A DNA stretch of 43,308 bases. Source: an uncultured Opitutaceae bacterium. Lineage in GTDB: Bacteria; Verrucomicrobiota; Verrucomicrobiia; Opitutales; Opitutaceae. A program made the position numbers and the translations under genes. Each line of letters opens with the position of its first letter. The stretch's first letter is position 1. Under the pieces are notes generated by a model. It did not search any database. It saw nothing but the letters and a program-made list of their open reading frames with translations, and was not told the origin of the DNA. Below are positions 1-8,626 of the stretch, one piece after another. Location: positions 1 through 43,308 of the forward strand of contig CALFXL010000054.1 of assembly GCA_937958045.1 (NCBI GenBank). The letters run 5' to 3'.

Positions 1-1088
1 CCGCGGGAGGTTTTGAAACGCAGTCCGAGCGCGGTGCCGATGAAGGTGCAGTTTTGCACGAGGATGTTGCGCACGCCGCCGGACATCTCGCTGCCGATGG
101 TGAAACCGCCGTGACCTTCGTACACGACGCAGTCCTCGATGAGAACATCCTCGGTCGGAACGCCGATGCGACGGCCGGATTCGTTGATGCCGGATTTGAT
201 GCAAATGCCATCGTCGCCGGTGTCGATGATGCAACCGGTGACATGCACGCGACGGCACGAATCGATGTCCATCGCGTCGCTATTTTGAGCCCAGCGGTTG
301 TTGAAAATTTTTACGTCGCGCAGCGTGAGGTCTTCACAAAGCCAGGGATGCAGTGTCCAGTTGGGTGCATTGCGGACGGTGACGCCTTCGATGAGCACGC
401 GACGGCATTCGAGCAAACGGACCATGCGCGGACGGAGAAAAATCTGATACGGCGCGTACTCGGCCAGGTCGACGGAACCTTTCTTCTCGAGCGCGGCGAT
501 GGCGGGACCGCCTTCGAGCGCGGCCTGGTTGGGCCACCATTCGTTTTTCTTGTCGTTAAGCACACCGCCGGAAGCGACGAGCGCTTTCCACGCGCCCTCG
601 GTCATCTTGGCTTTCTTCACGAGCCGCCACGCGTCGCCGCCACCATCGATCACGCCGGCACCGGTGATGGCGATATCCTCGAGATGATCGCCGGAGAGCG
701 GGGACGTGGAATCCACGAAAGTCTCGCCGCGCACCTTGTAGTGACGTAACGGATACAGCGACGTGTCGCGGGAGAACTGAATGAGCGCACCGGCTTCGAC
801 ATGGAGATGGATGCGACTGCGCAGCTTGATCGGACCGGTGTGCCAGATGCCGGGCGGAACCACGAGCGTGCCGCCGCCTTTTTCTGAGAGCGCGGCGATG
901 GCGCGTTCGAAGGCTTCGGTGTTGAGTGTGACGCCGTCGGGGTTTCCACCGAACTCCAACAAACTGACGCGTGCGGCGGGAATCGATGGCGCGGTGGGAG
1001 CGACCGGGACGACCGGATGCGTGAGCGCCGCGTGGGCGGACGCGAACAGGAAGAGTGCGAGCGTGGCGAGGAGCGAATGGCGGAACAT
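1..1088 (-). CDS. GH28 family polygalacturonase-like glycoside hydrolase (3' end beyond window)
   Basis: Reading leftward from the ATG at 1088, the frame stays open to the window edge, giving 362 residues without a stop. A signal peptide (about residues 1-20, MFRHSLLATLALFLF...) predicts export. The body is a right-handed beta-helix enzyme: NSDAMDID, DTGDDGICIKSG, EGHGGFTIGSE and RFKTSR correspond to the GH28 pattern NxD, DD, GHG, RxK, so the active-site set is present. Family members hydrolyse alpha-1,4-galacturonan or related pectic backbones; whether this one is endo or exo cannot be told. It lies 34 bp downstream of the GH3 gene in the same direction and is probably cotranscribed with it. 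Roughly 100 C-terminal residues are likely missing, judged from usual family lengths of 450-520. Confidence 0.88.
   Translation of the reverse strand, partial: MFRHSLLATLALFLFASAHAALTHPVVPVAPTAPSIPAARVSLLEFGGNPDGVTLNTEAFERAIAALSEKGGGTLVVPPGIWHTGPIKLRSRIHLHVEAGALIQFSRDTSLYPLRHYKVRGETFVDSTSPLSGDHLEDIAITGAGVIDGGGDAWRLVKKAKMTEGAWKALVASGGVLNDKKNEWWPNQAALEGGPAIAALEKKGSVDLAEYAPYQIFLRPRMVRLLECRRVLIEGVTVRNAPNWTLHPWLCEDLTLRDVKIFNNRWAQNSDAMDIDSCRRVHVTGCIIDTGDDGICIKSGINESGRRIGVPTEDVLIEDCVVYEGHGGFTIGSEMSGGVRNILVQNCTFIGTALGLRFKTSR
738..756. repeat. GTA-N13-TAC gapped palindrome, copy 1
   Basis: Sequence GTAGTG-ACGTAAC-GGATAC. It lies inside the GH28 gene, where it encodes YPLRHY and uses a TTA leucine codon, rare in this DNA. 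Confidence 0.6.
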
Positions 1089-1122
1089 GGAGAAAAGTTG
1101 GGTGACGAGAGATGTGAGATGG

Positions 1123-3798
1123 TTATTCGACGATGCGCAGCTCCGTCGTGAGATGCGGACGATCGGACGACGAACTGGCGGCCAAGCGCCAGGTGATGGG
1201 ATCGATCACATATTTGCCGGCAGTTTCGTCCCAGCGGCGCAGGCGCGACACGGGCACATCGATGGCCACCGTTTTGGTTTCACCGGCTTTGAAGAAAACA
1301 CGGCTGAAACCGACGAGTTGGCGCAGGGGCATGCGCACGGGCGGATTCAAGGCGGTCGCGTAAAGTTGCACCACTTCGTCGCCGTCGCGTTTGCCGGAGT
1401 TTTTGACGGTGACGGAAACGCGCACTGTGTCGCCGGCTTTCGCGCGCTTTTCCGAAAGCGTGATTTTACGATAATCGAAAGTCGTGTAGCTCAGGCCGTG
1501 ACCAAACGCGTAGAGCGGTTTGCCGGTGAAGTAGAGGTACGTGCGATTCGCGAAACTGTAGTCTTCGAACGGTGGCAGATCGCTGTCGTCGCGATAAAAC
1601 GTGAGCGGGAGACGGCCGGCGGGATTGTAGTCGCCGAGGATGACATCGGCCACGGCATCGCCACCGCGCTGGCCGTAGTACCACGCTTCGAGGATGGCGT
1701 TGGGCTTCGACACATCGAAGCTCAGCGGGCTGCCGTTGGTGAGGACGACGATGAAGGGTTTGCCGAGCGCGGCGACGGCGTCGATCAAGTCGCGCTGCAC
1801 TTTGGGCAGGAGAATGCTCGTGCGGTCGCCGCCGCTGAAACCCTCGACATTAACCTTCATCTCTTCGCCCTCGAGTGCGGGCGTGATGCCGAGCGTGAGG
1901 ATGATGTGATCTGCCGCGCGGGCTTGCGCGAGCGCTTCCTCGAGACCGCCGGGCGGACGCCATCCAAATTGGATGCGACCGATCTGCGTGCCGGGGCGCT
2001 GCGTGTATTCGAGACGCACACGATAAGCGCGACCGGCTTGGAGAGAAATCTTCGCGCTGGCGACGCGCTCGACGGCGGCGTTGTGAATGGAACGCGCGTG
2101 CGCGGGATCGCCGGCGACGGGTTGATCATCGATGAACAGCTGCGCGGCGCCGATGTAAGCGAGAGCGAGATCATGTTCACCGGATTGCGTGGGAACCAAG
2201 GTGCCGGTCCAACGGAGATTCACGTTCTCTACCGGAAGGCCGGGAACAGGTTGGGCGGGATTCCAGTAGAAATCGATCTGCGTATCGCGGCGCGTGTCGG
2301 TCGGAGTTGTTGAAAAATCGGTTGTCGCGAACAGCTCGCGCGTGAGGCCGGCGCCCGTGCGTTGCTCATCGTTAAACAACACGCCTTCGGGAAAGGGGCG
2401 GCCGCCTTCGCGGAAACCGGCGACGAGCGGCACCGCGGGGTCGTAGGTGACTTTCACGCCGGTGGCTTCGAAACGGCGGCGCAGCGCTTGCGCGAGCGTG
2501 ACCGGCTTCGACGGAGTACCGGCGTAGTTGCCGAGGAGCGCGAGATAATCGTCGCCGGTCGGACCGAGGATGGCGACATGCTTGAGTTTCTTCGCGTCCC
2601 ATGGAAGCGCGCCGTCGTTTTTCAACAGCACGAGACTCTGGCGCGCGGCTTCGAGGGCCAGGCGATCGTGTTCGGGCGTGTCGTTGGCGGTGATTGGTAT
2701 CCGTGCAAAGGATACACGCTCGTCGGGATCAAACATGCCGAGGCGGAAACGTAGCGTGTAGAGACGGCGAAGCGCGTTATCGATGTCGGTCTCGGTGAGC
2801 AGGCCGCGTTTGATGGCTTCGGGAATGTGTTTGAACGTGCTGTCGCTGCAGAGCTCGTTGCCCGCTTTGATGGCGGTGGCGATGGCTTCGGCGCCGGTCT
2901 TGACGAATTTATGCCCGCGCTCGTTGTACATGTCGGAGACGGTGCCGACATCGCCGACCACGGCGCCGTCGAAGCCCCATTCGGTGCGAAGGATCTCGGT
3001 GAGGAACTCGCGATTTCCGGGCGCGGGGATGCCGTTGATGGCGTTGTACGCGCTCATGACGGACGTCGCGCGGCCCTCGCGGATGCCCATCTCGAACGGT
3101 GGCAGTTCGATCTCCCGCAATTCGCGCGGCGAAATGACGGCGTTGAAATGATGTCGCGGCGTTTCAGGGCCGCTGTGCACCGCGTAGTGTTTGAGCGTGG
3201 CGACGGTTTTCAGATAACGCGGATCGTTGCCTTGAAGCCCGCGCGTGAACGCGACGCCCAACAAACCGGAGAGCAACGGATCTTCGCCGTAAGTTTCCTG
3301 ACCGCGGCCCCAGCGCGGATCGCGGAAGATGTTAATGTTGGGCGACCAGATGGTGATGCCCTCGTAGATTTTTGTATCCCCATTTCCACTACGCAGCGTC
3401 TCGTGGTACTTCGCGCGCGCTTCGGTGGAAATAACATCGGCGACCTTTTCGTGCAGTGCGGGATTCCAGGTCGCGGCGAGACCGATGGCCTGCGGGAAAA
3501 CCGTGGCGACGCCGTTGCGCGCGACTCCGTGCAGACCTTCGTTCCACCAATGGTAAGCGGGAATGCCGAGGCGCGGGATCGCGGCGTTTTCCATGCCGAT
3601 CTGCGAGACTTTTTCTTCGAGCGTGAGACGCGAGATGAGATCGTCCACGCGCTCGGCGATGGGCAGATCGGGGTTGCGGAATTTTTCCGACGAAGCGGAT
3701 GCGGAGACCGTGGGCGTGGCAGAGGGAGCGTCGGCCCAAGCGGAGAGAGCGGAGGCAACCACGAGGGCGGCGGAAAGGACGAGGCGTGTGGATTTCAT
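1123..3798 (-). CDS. GH3 family beta-xylosidase / alpha-L-arabinofuranosidase-like enzyme with PA14 insert
   Basis: This 891-residue secreted enzyme (signal peptide about 1-22) has the GH3 layout: an N-terminal barrel (about 40-370) with EGLHGVARNG and the catalytic nucleophile Asp283 in VVGDVGTVSDM, then the alpha/beta domain interrupted by a PA14-like module (about 480-610, RWTGTLVPTQSGEH), and a C-terminal fibronectin-like domain beginning near AFGHGLSYTTF. The N-terminal pattern resembles bacterial xylan beta-xylosidase and arabinofuranosidase subgroups, so I infer release of terminal xylose or arabinose from side chains. A terminator-like hairpin separates it from the upstream GH127 gene, so it should have its own promoter in 3799-3909. 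GH28 follows after 34 bp. Confidence 0.92.
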   Translation of the reverse strand: MKSTRLVLSAALVVASALSAWADAPSATPTVSASASSEKFRNPDLPIAERVDDLISRLTLEEKVSQIGMENAAIPRLGIPAYHWWNEGLHGVARNGVATVFPQAIGLAATWNPALHEKVADVISTEARAKYHETLRSGNGDTKIYEGITIWSPNINIFRDPRWGRGQETYGEDPLLSGLLGVAFTRGLQGNDPRYLKTVATLKHYAVHSGPETPRHHFNAVISPRELREIELPPFEMGIREGRATSVMSAYNAINGIPAPGNREFLTEILRTEWGFDGAVVGDVGTVSDMYNERGHKFVKTGAEAIATAIKAGNELCSDSTFKHIPEAIKRGLLTETDIDNALRRLYTLRFRLGMFDPDERVSFARIPITANDTPEHDRLALEAARQSLVLLKNDGALPWDAKKLKHVAILGPTGDDYLALLGNYAGTPSKPVTLAQALRRRFEATGVKVTYDPAVPLVAGFREGGRPFPEGVLFNDEQRTGAGLTRELFATTDFSTTPTDTRRDTQIDFYWNPAQPVPGLPVENVNLRWTGTLVPTQSGEHDLALAYIGAAQLFIDDQPVAGDPAHARSIHNAAVERVASAKISLQAGRAYRVRLEYTQRPGTQIGRIQFGWRPPGGLEEALAQARAADHIILTLGITPALEGEEMKVNVEGFSGGDRTSILLPKVQRDLIDAVAALGKPFIVVLTNGSPLSFDVSKPNAILEAWYYGQRGGDAVADVILGDYNPAGRLPLTFYRDDSDLPPFEDYSFANRTYLYFTGKPLYAFGHGLSYTTFDYRKITLSEKRAKAGDTVRVSVTVKNSGKRDGDEVVQLYATALNPPVRMPLRQLVGFSRVFFKAGETKTVAIDVPVSRLRRWDETAGKYVIDPITWRLAASSSSDRPHLTTELRIVE
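2697..2715. repeat. GTA-N13-TAC gapped palindrome, copy 2
   Basis: Sequence GTATCC-GTGCAAA-GGATAC with perfect 6-bp arms. It is inside GH3, encoding VSFARIP with the codons GTA, GCA, ATA and CCA, all uncommon in neighbouring sequence. Confidence 0.7.
3374..3392. repeat. GTA-N13-TAC gapped palindrome, copy 3
   Basis: Sequence GTATCC-CCATTTC-CACTAC. It is inside GH3 at a probable loop (RSGNGDTK) and mixes the two half-site types. Confidence 0.65.
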
Positions 3799-3909
3799 GG
3801 GGACACGGATCGATGGACGGGCAGGGCGGGGCGCCGCTGCGGGATAGAGGGAGAGAGGGTTGCGTGATCGCGAAGATGCGCGACCGGACGTTTGCGCGCT
3901 TTGTTGAGC

Positions 3910-3936
3910 AAAAAGCCCGGCGAGGGTGCGCCGGGC
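3910..3936 (-). terminator. Rho-independent terminator after GH127
   Basis: On the minus strand, arms GCCCGGCG and CGCCGGGC pair perfectly around a 6-nt loop and are followed by five T residues. It lies 29 bp past the GH127 stop codon and should separate that gene from GH3. Confidence 0.8.
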
Positions 3937-3965
3937 CGTGGAGGGAACGCGGATTATGGGGCAGA

Positions 3966-6389
3966 TTATGGTCGCACGAGACGAAGGTCGTAGAGATTCG
4001 CGGTGCGGGAGTTTTTGTGGGCGACGAACCTTACCGAGAGCGGACGATTGGCCGTGAGGGCGGCGCGAACGAGATCGGCCGGGATGGTGTACGCGACGTC
4101 GATGAAGCGTTCGTGGTGTTGTCCCTGAAGATCGACCGAGGCGATGACGCGGTCATCGATCACGATGTCGAACTGGCGACCGCGTTCGTGCGCGAAATAG
4201 GTGAGGCGCAACTCGAGCGGCGTGTCGGCGGAAAGCGCCGCCGATGAGGGCAGACGCAGTTCGTAACCGAACCAACCGGTGGCGGCGCGCCAGCGGCGAC
4301 CGACGTGCGAGCCGGTTTCGGTTTTTTCGCCGGCAAATGCGTGTTCGACCTCGGGCTGTTGTTCGCCGGGCGTGATGCGGTCGAGCGTGCGCGCTTCCAG
4401 GTCGAGACGCGCTTTTTCTTCGGCCGCGAGCTGCGCGGTGAGTTCGGCGTAACGTTCGGGCGAAGCGATGCGGAAATAAGTGACATAGCGCGCTTCGTGT
4501 ATCCGGAAAAAGGGTACAAGCTGCAGATCGCGCCACATGTCAGGCTGGAGGAGCTCGGACGCGGTGAACGTCAACGGCTGGCCCGGCACGGCGGTGATTT
4601 TGGAGGCGAGCGTTTTTTCGTCGCCGACCAGCGTCGGTGCGGCGTCGAGCGGCAGATAAGGTCCGGGTGCGACGTGGCCCATGCGGCTGTCGTCGGCGAA
4701 AAGTCCGTCGAGCGATTCGGTGCCGGTCTTGACGGCGAGCACGATGGGGCCGTGCACAATCGCGGCGTAGTCGGAGCCATCGGGCAGACGCTCGATGGAC
4801 GTATGCATGGGAAGATCGATCTCGATCGTGTCGCCGTCGCGCCACGTGCGTTCAACAGAGACGTAAGCGCCCGGCGTGGCGTCGAGATTGCTCACGCGCT
4901 CGCCATTGATGCGCACGGAAAATTCTCCCGCTGCGACCCAAGACGGATGGCGCAGAAAAATGCGGAATGCGCGCGGGGCATCGGTGCCGATGAGGAGACG
5001 CGTGCGCGCGTCGTCGGGGAAGTTGGTTTCCTGACGCACGGTGAGGCCGGCGTTTTTCCAGCGAAGTTCGGAAGCGATGAAGAGGTTGACGAAGAGATCG
5101 TCGCCGCGGTGCGCGTAGATGAAGCGCGCGTGTTTGCCGTGGTTTTCGACGCCCGAACCGACGCAGCACCAGAAGGAGGTTTCGGGCTGCGAGTACACGC
5201 GGTAGTGGCGCGGACGCATCGGCGTGAAATACACGAAGCCGCCGGTGCGTGGATGTTGGGACGAGAGGATGTGGTTAAAGAGCGCTCGCTCGTAGTAGTC
5301 GGCGTAACGCGCAGACGGTTCGCCGCGGAAAAGTTGTTCGGAAAGACGCAGCATGTTGTAAGTGTTGCACGTCTCCGGACCCTCGCGGGATTCGATCATC
5401 GAAGAAAAATCGTCGGTCGGGTGAAAGTGTTCGCGAACGCTGTTGCCGCCGATGGCGACGCTGCGACGAGCGACGAGCGTTTCCCAAAAGAAACGGGAGG
5501 CCTCGCGCCACGAGGGATCGCCGTCGAGTTCGGCGATGCGCGCGAAACCGATGACTTTCGGGATCTGCGTGTTCGCGTGAAGACCGGTGAGTTGATCCTG
5601 TTTTTCGAGCAGCGGATCGAGAATGGCGCGGTGCGAAAAACGACGCGCGAGTTTCAGGTATTTCGGATCGCCGGTGATCGCGGAAACATCGGCGAGGACT
5701 TCGTTCATGCCGCCGTGTTCGGTGCGCAGCATCGCTTGCATTTGTTCATCGCTGAGCGGCGCGAGCAGCGCGTCGCACCAATCGCTGAGGCGGATCAAGA
5801 CATCGCGCGCTTGTTCGTGGCCGAGGATGAGCCAGGCGTCGCGCAGACCGGCGAAAAGTTTGTGGAGATTGTACCACGGCACCCATTTGCCGTTGAGGCT
5901 GAAGTTGGTGGGATCGATCTGCCCGGCGTGGATCTCGGCCCAGAATTTTTTCCCATCGGGAACGGCGCCGACATAGCCATTGCCCGACGCTTGCTGACAC
6001 GCGGCGAACTCCGCGATCATGTAATCGAGCCGACGACGAAGCTCCGCATCGCCGGTGTCGGCGATCATTTGCGCGAGCGCCGTGAGGACGTGGCCCGCGC
6101 TGTGGCCATCGAGACCGGTGCTTTCCCAGTTCGGGTATTTGGGCGCTTTCGGTTCGAGGCCCGCGGCGGAACGAAACGGTGCGAGCAACCGGTCGGGATT
6201 GAGCGCGAGCAAGTAGGCGCGATTGAGCTCCTGCGCGTGAAGAAACGGGCCGTCGAGCAGACGCACATCGCTCAAGGGAAAATAGTCGAGGGGCGCAGCC
6301 GTGGCATCGGTCGCGCGGCCGGAGAGGGGAAGGCTGAAAACGGACGCGAGCAAAAGCACGCACGAGGGCAGTCGGCGAAGGTGGGGCAT
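3966..6389 (-). CDS. GH127 (DUF1680) beta-L-arabinofuranosidase
   Basis: I chose the ATG at 6389 (807 residues) because it directly precedes a good signal peptide (MPHLRRLPSCVLLLASVF...); a GTG at 6425 would add 12 residues. The family hydrolyses terminal beta-L-arabinofuranose using a cysteine nucleophile held by zinc. The motif PETCNTYN supplies Glu339 and Cys341, and SFWCCVGSG supplies Cys408 and Cys409, matching the Glu/Cys/Cys/Cys site known from the family's characterised member HypBA1. The N-terminal part is an alpha/alpha barrel (DGHSAGH, NLHKLFAG), followed by beta-sandwich modules and an extra C-terminal beta domain (about 660-805). It is divergent from the GH43 gene across about 150 bp, and both act on arabinan, so shared control is likely. 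Confidence 0.9.
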   Translation of the reverse strand: MPHLRRLPSCVLLLASVFSLPLSGRATDATAAPLDYFPLSDVRLLDGPFLHAQELNRAYLLALNPDRLLAPFRSAAGLEPKAPKYPNWESTGLDGHSAGHVLTALAQMIADTGDAELRRRLDYMIAEFAACQQASGNGYVGAVPDGKKFWAEIHAGQIDPTNFSLNGKWVPWYNLHKLFAGLRDAWLILGHEQARDVLIRLSDWCDALLAPLSDEQMQAMLRTEHGGMNEVLADVSAITGDPKYLKLARRFSHRAILDPLLEKQDQLTGLHANTQIPKVIGFARIAELDGDPSWREASRFFWETLVARRSVAIGGNSVREHFHPTDDFSSMIESREGPETCNTYNMLRLSEQLFRGEPSARYADYYERALFNHILSSQHPRTGGFVYFTPMRPRHYRVYSQPETSFWCCVGSGVENHGKHARFIYAHRGDDLFVNLFIASELRWKNAGLTVRQETNFPDDARTRLLIGTDAPRAFRIFLRHPSWVAAGEFSVRINGERVSNLDATPGAYVSVERTWRDGDTIEIDLPMHTSIERLPDGSDYAAIVHGPIVLAVKTGTESLDGLFADDSRMGHVAPGPYLPLDAAPTLVGDEKTLASKITAVPGQPLTFTASELLQPDMWRDLQLVPFFRIHEARYVTYFRIASPERYAELTAQLAAEEKARLDLEARTLDRITPGEQQPEVEHAFAGEKTETGSHVGRRWRAATGWFGYELRLPSSAALSADTPLELRLTYFAHERGRQFDIVIDDRVIASVDLQGQHHERFIDVAYTIPADLVRAALTANRPLSVRFVAHKNSRTANLYDLRLVRP
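4499..4517. repeat. GTA-N13-TAC gapped palindrome, copy 4
   Basis: Sequence GTATCC-GGAAAAA-GGGTAC inside GH127, encoding VPFFRIH with uncommon GTA and ATA codons. One arm position differs. Confidence 0.6.
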
Positions 6390-6540
6390 GGGGAAAAGGA
6401 AGTCGGACAGGGAAAGACGCACCACGTTTCCGGCGCTTGACGGTCGTGTGGAGGGCCTGGGGTTGGACTGTAAGGAATGATTTTGCAGACGCGAGCGTTG
6501 CTCCGTTGTCGAAGCGGCGTTGGCTGGCGAGGATTACGCC
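6390..6540. promoter_or_regulatory. Divergent promoter region between GH127 and GH43
   Basis: This 151-bp gap must hold the 5' signals of both divergent genes. CTTGAC occurs at 6436-6441 and could be a -35 hexamer for the rightward gene, but I see no convincing -10 box and no clear operator palindrome. The GAGG at about 6530 is the likely ribosome binding site of the GTG-started GH43 gene. Confidence 0.4.
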
Positions 6541-8562
6541 GTGAAAACCCTCCGCCCCTTTGTTCGCCTGACGGTCTGTTTGTTCGCCCTTTGTTTGACC
6601 GCCATCGCGCAGGACTCTCTGCGCTGGACCAATCCGCTCGTGCAGCAACGCGCCGATCCGCACATCACGTTGCACGACGGTCAGTATCTCCTGATCGCAA
6701 CGGTGCCGGAGTACGACCGCATCGAATTGCGGCGTGCGCCTACGCTCGACGCGCTGCGTACGGCCGAGCCGAAAGTGCTTTGGCGTCGTCACGAAAGCGG
6801 CCCGATGAGCGCGCACATCTGGGCGCCCGAGCTGCATCGCATCAACGGCAAGTGGTACATCTATTTCGCGGCGGGCCGCGCGGAGAAGATTTGGGACATC
6901 CGCATGTACGTGCTCGAAAACGCCGCGGAGGATCCGTTTGCGGGTGAGTGGATCGAGAAAGGACAGATCAAGACGCAGTTCGAAACCTTCTCGCTCGATG
7001 CGACGACCTTCGAACATCGCGGCGTGCGTTATCTCGTGTGGACCGATCGCGATCCGAAAATCAAAGGCACGAACATCTATATCGCCAAAATGGATACACC
7101 GTGGTCGCTCACCGGACCGCAGGTGATGATCTCGCAGCCGGAGCTGCCGTGGGAGCAGATCCGTTATTGGGTGAACGAAGGCCCCGCGGTGCTCGTGTGC
7201 AATGGCCGCGTGTTTATCACGTATTCTGCGAGCGGCACCGGCGCGGAGTATTGTCTCGGATTGCTTACGGCGGATGAGAACGCGGATCTGCTCGATCCGA
7301 AATCGTGGAAAAAATCGCCCTCGCCGGTCTTCGTCGCCAACGACGCGACGAGCCAGTTTGGCCCGGGACACAACAGCTTCACGACCTCGCTCGACGGCAA
7401 GACCGACATTCTCGTGTATCACGCGCGCAACTACCGCGAGATCGTTGGCGATCCGCTGAAAAATCCCGACCGTCACACGCGCGCCCAGATCGTGCGTTGG
7501 CGCGCGGACGGCACCCCGGATTTCGGCATACCGGTTCCCGACGGTAGTTACGATGTGGATACAGAACTCGACACGGTGAAAAAGCTGACCGCGGGGGTGC
7601 CGCCGCGCGGGAAGATTGCGTCCAAGCCGCTCTTCCGCGATCCCGTGCATGATGGCGCCGCCGATCCGGTGGTGATCTGGAATCGCGCCGAGAAAAAGTG
7701 GTTCATGTTTTATACGAACCGCCGCGCCAATGTGCCGGGGCTCGACGGCGTCACCTGGGTGCATGGCACAAAGATCGGCATCGCGGAGTCCACCGATGAC
7801 GGCGCGACGTGGACTTATCGGGGCACCGCGAACATTCCGCACGGCGGCGAAGGCATGACGCATTGGGCGCCGGAAGTGATCGAGTGGGGCAACCAGTATC
7901 ACATGTTCCTGACCTTCGTGCCGGGTATTTTCGCCGACTGGCGTCATCCGCGCGAGATCGTGCATCTCACGAGCAAAAATCTCATCGATTGGGACTATCG
8001 CTCCACGCTCAAGCTCGCGTCGGACCGCGTGATCGATGCCTGCGTGTTGCCTCTGTCAGGCGGCGGCTGGCGCATGTGGTACAACAACGAGCGCGACGGA
8101 AAATCGATTTATTACGCCGACAGCGACGACCTCATGACGTGGACCGACAAAGGCAAAGCCGTCGGTGATCAAGGCGGTGAAGGCCCGAAGGTGTTTCGTT
8201 GGCGCGGCGCGTATTGGATGATCACGGATGTTTGGAAGGGCCTAGCGGTTTATCGCTCCGAGGATCTTGAGACGTGGAAACGCCAGCCCGGCGAAAATCT
8301 TCTGGAGAAACCTGGCGCGGGCGAAGACGACGGCGTGATCGGCGGACATCCCGATGTCGTGATCAGTGGCGATCGCGCGTACCTGTTTTATTTCACTCAT
8401 CCCGGTCGCACCCCCGAAGCGCGCGCCGCGAAACTCGATGGCGCGGAGCAGCGTCGCAGTTCGCTGCAAGTCGTGGAACTTTTCGAGAAAGACGGCGTGC
8501 TCAGCTGCGATCGCGACGCGCCGGCATACGTGGAACTGCTTTCCATCAACCCCAACCGCTGA
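6541..8562 (+). CDS. Two-domain GH43-type arabinofuranosidase/arabinanase (tandem beta-propellers)
   Basis: The GTG at 6541 is preferred as start because GCGAGGA lies 6-7 bp upstream and the next residues form a signal peptide (KTLRPFVRLTVCLFALCL). The protein has 673 residues. The N-terminal propeller (about 30-350) carries a full GH43 triad: Asp39 in ADPHIT, Asp153 in SLDATTF and Glu213 in NEGPAVL. The C-terminal half (about 365-645) is a second five-bladed propeller with its own acidic set in GAADPVV, VIDACVL and GGEGPKVF, so it may also be catalytic rather than a binding module. Most GH43 enzymes have one propeller. The likely substrate is arabinan or arabinoxylan side chains. A hairpin without a T tract (arms GCGCTC/GAGCGC, 8568-8582) separates it from GH105. 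Confidence 0.85.
   Translation: MKTLRPFVRLTVCLFALCLTAIAQDSLRWTNPLVQQRADPHITLHDGQYLLIATVPEYDRIELRRAPTLDALRTAEPKVLWRRHESGPMSAHIWAPELHRINGKWYIYFAAGRAEKIWDIRMYVLENAAEDPFAGEWIEKGQIKTQFETFSLDATTFEHRGVRYLVWTDRDPKIKGTNIYIAKMDTPWSLTGPQVMISQPELPWEQIRYWVNEGPAVLVCNGRVFITYSASGTGAEYCLGLLTADENADLLDPKSWKKSPSPVFVANDATSQFGPGHNSFTTSLDGKTDILVYHARNYREIVGDPLKNPDRHTRAQIVRWRADGTPDFGIPVPDGSYDVDTELDTVKKLTAGVPPRGKIASKPLFRDPVHDGAADPVVIWNRAEKKWFMFYTNRRANVPGLDGVTWVHGTKIGIAESTDDGATWTYRGTANIPHGGEGMTHWAPEVIEWGNQYHMFLTFVPGIFADWRHPREIVHLTSKNLIDWDYRSTLKLASDRVIDACVLPLSGGGWRMWYNNERDGKSIYYADSDDLMTWTDKGKAVGDQGGEGPKVFRWRGAYWMITDVWKGLAVYRSEDLETWKRQPGENLLEKPGAGEDDGVIGGHPDVVISGDRAYLFYFTHPGRTPEARAAKLDGAEQRRSSLQVVELFEKDGVLSCDRDAPAYVELLSINPNR
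7416..7434. repeat. GTA-N13-TAC gapped palindrome, copy 5 (weak)
   Basis: Sequence GTATCA-CGCGCGC-AACTAC inside GH43. The spacer is GC-rich and the encoded VYHARNY is plausible family sequence, so chance is possible. Confidence 0.35.
7544..7562. repeat. GTA-N13-TAC gapped palindrome, copy 6
   Basis: Sequence GTAGTT-ACGATGT-GGATAC, inside GH43 in the linker between its two propellers (GSYDVDTE). Confidence 0.55.
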
Positions 8563-8626
8563 GCTGCGCGCTCGATGAGCGCTGTCGGCCGAAGCGGTTT
8601 CGCAACCAACCCACCCGGAGTTCGTC

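Noticed and set aside
1960..1985. Palindrome CATCC-AAATT-GGATG inside GH3 as another copy of the 19-bp element
   Set aside because: The spacer is 5 bp rather than 7 and the outer GTA/TAC bases are missing.
4305..6440. Long rightward open frame of 711 codons opposite GH127
   Set aside because: It is antisense to a gene with clear family motifs, is Arg/Val/Glu-rich without domain features, and is typical of high-GC shadow frames.
5746..7965. Leftward open frame of 739 codons spanning the GH127/GH43 divergent gap
   Set aside because: It crosses two well-supported genes and their promoter region in other frames; the composition is His/Arg-rich shadow.
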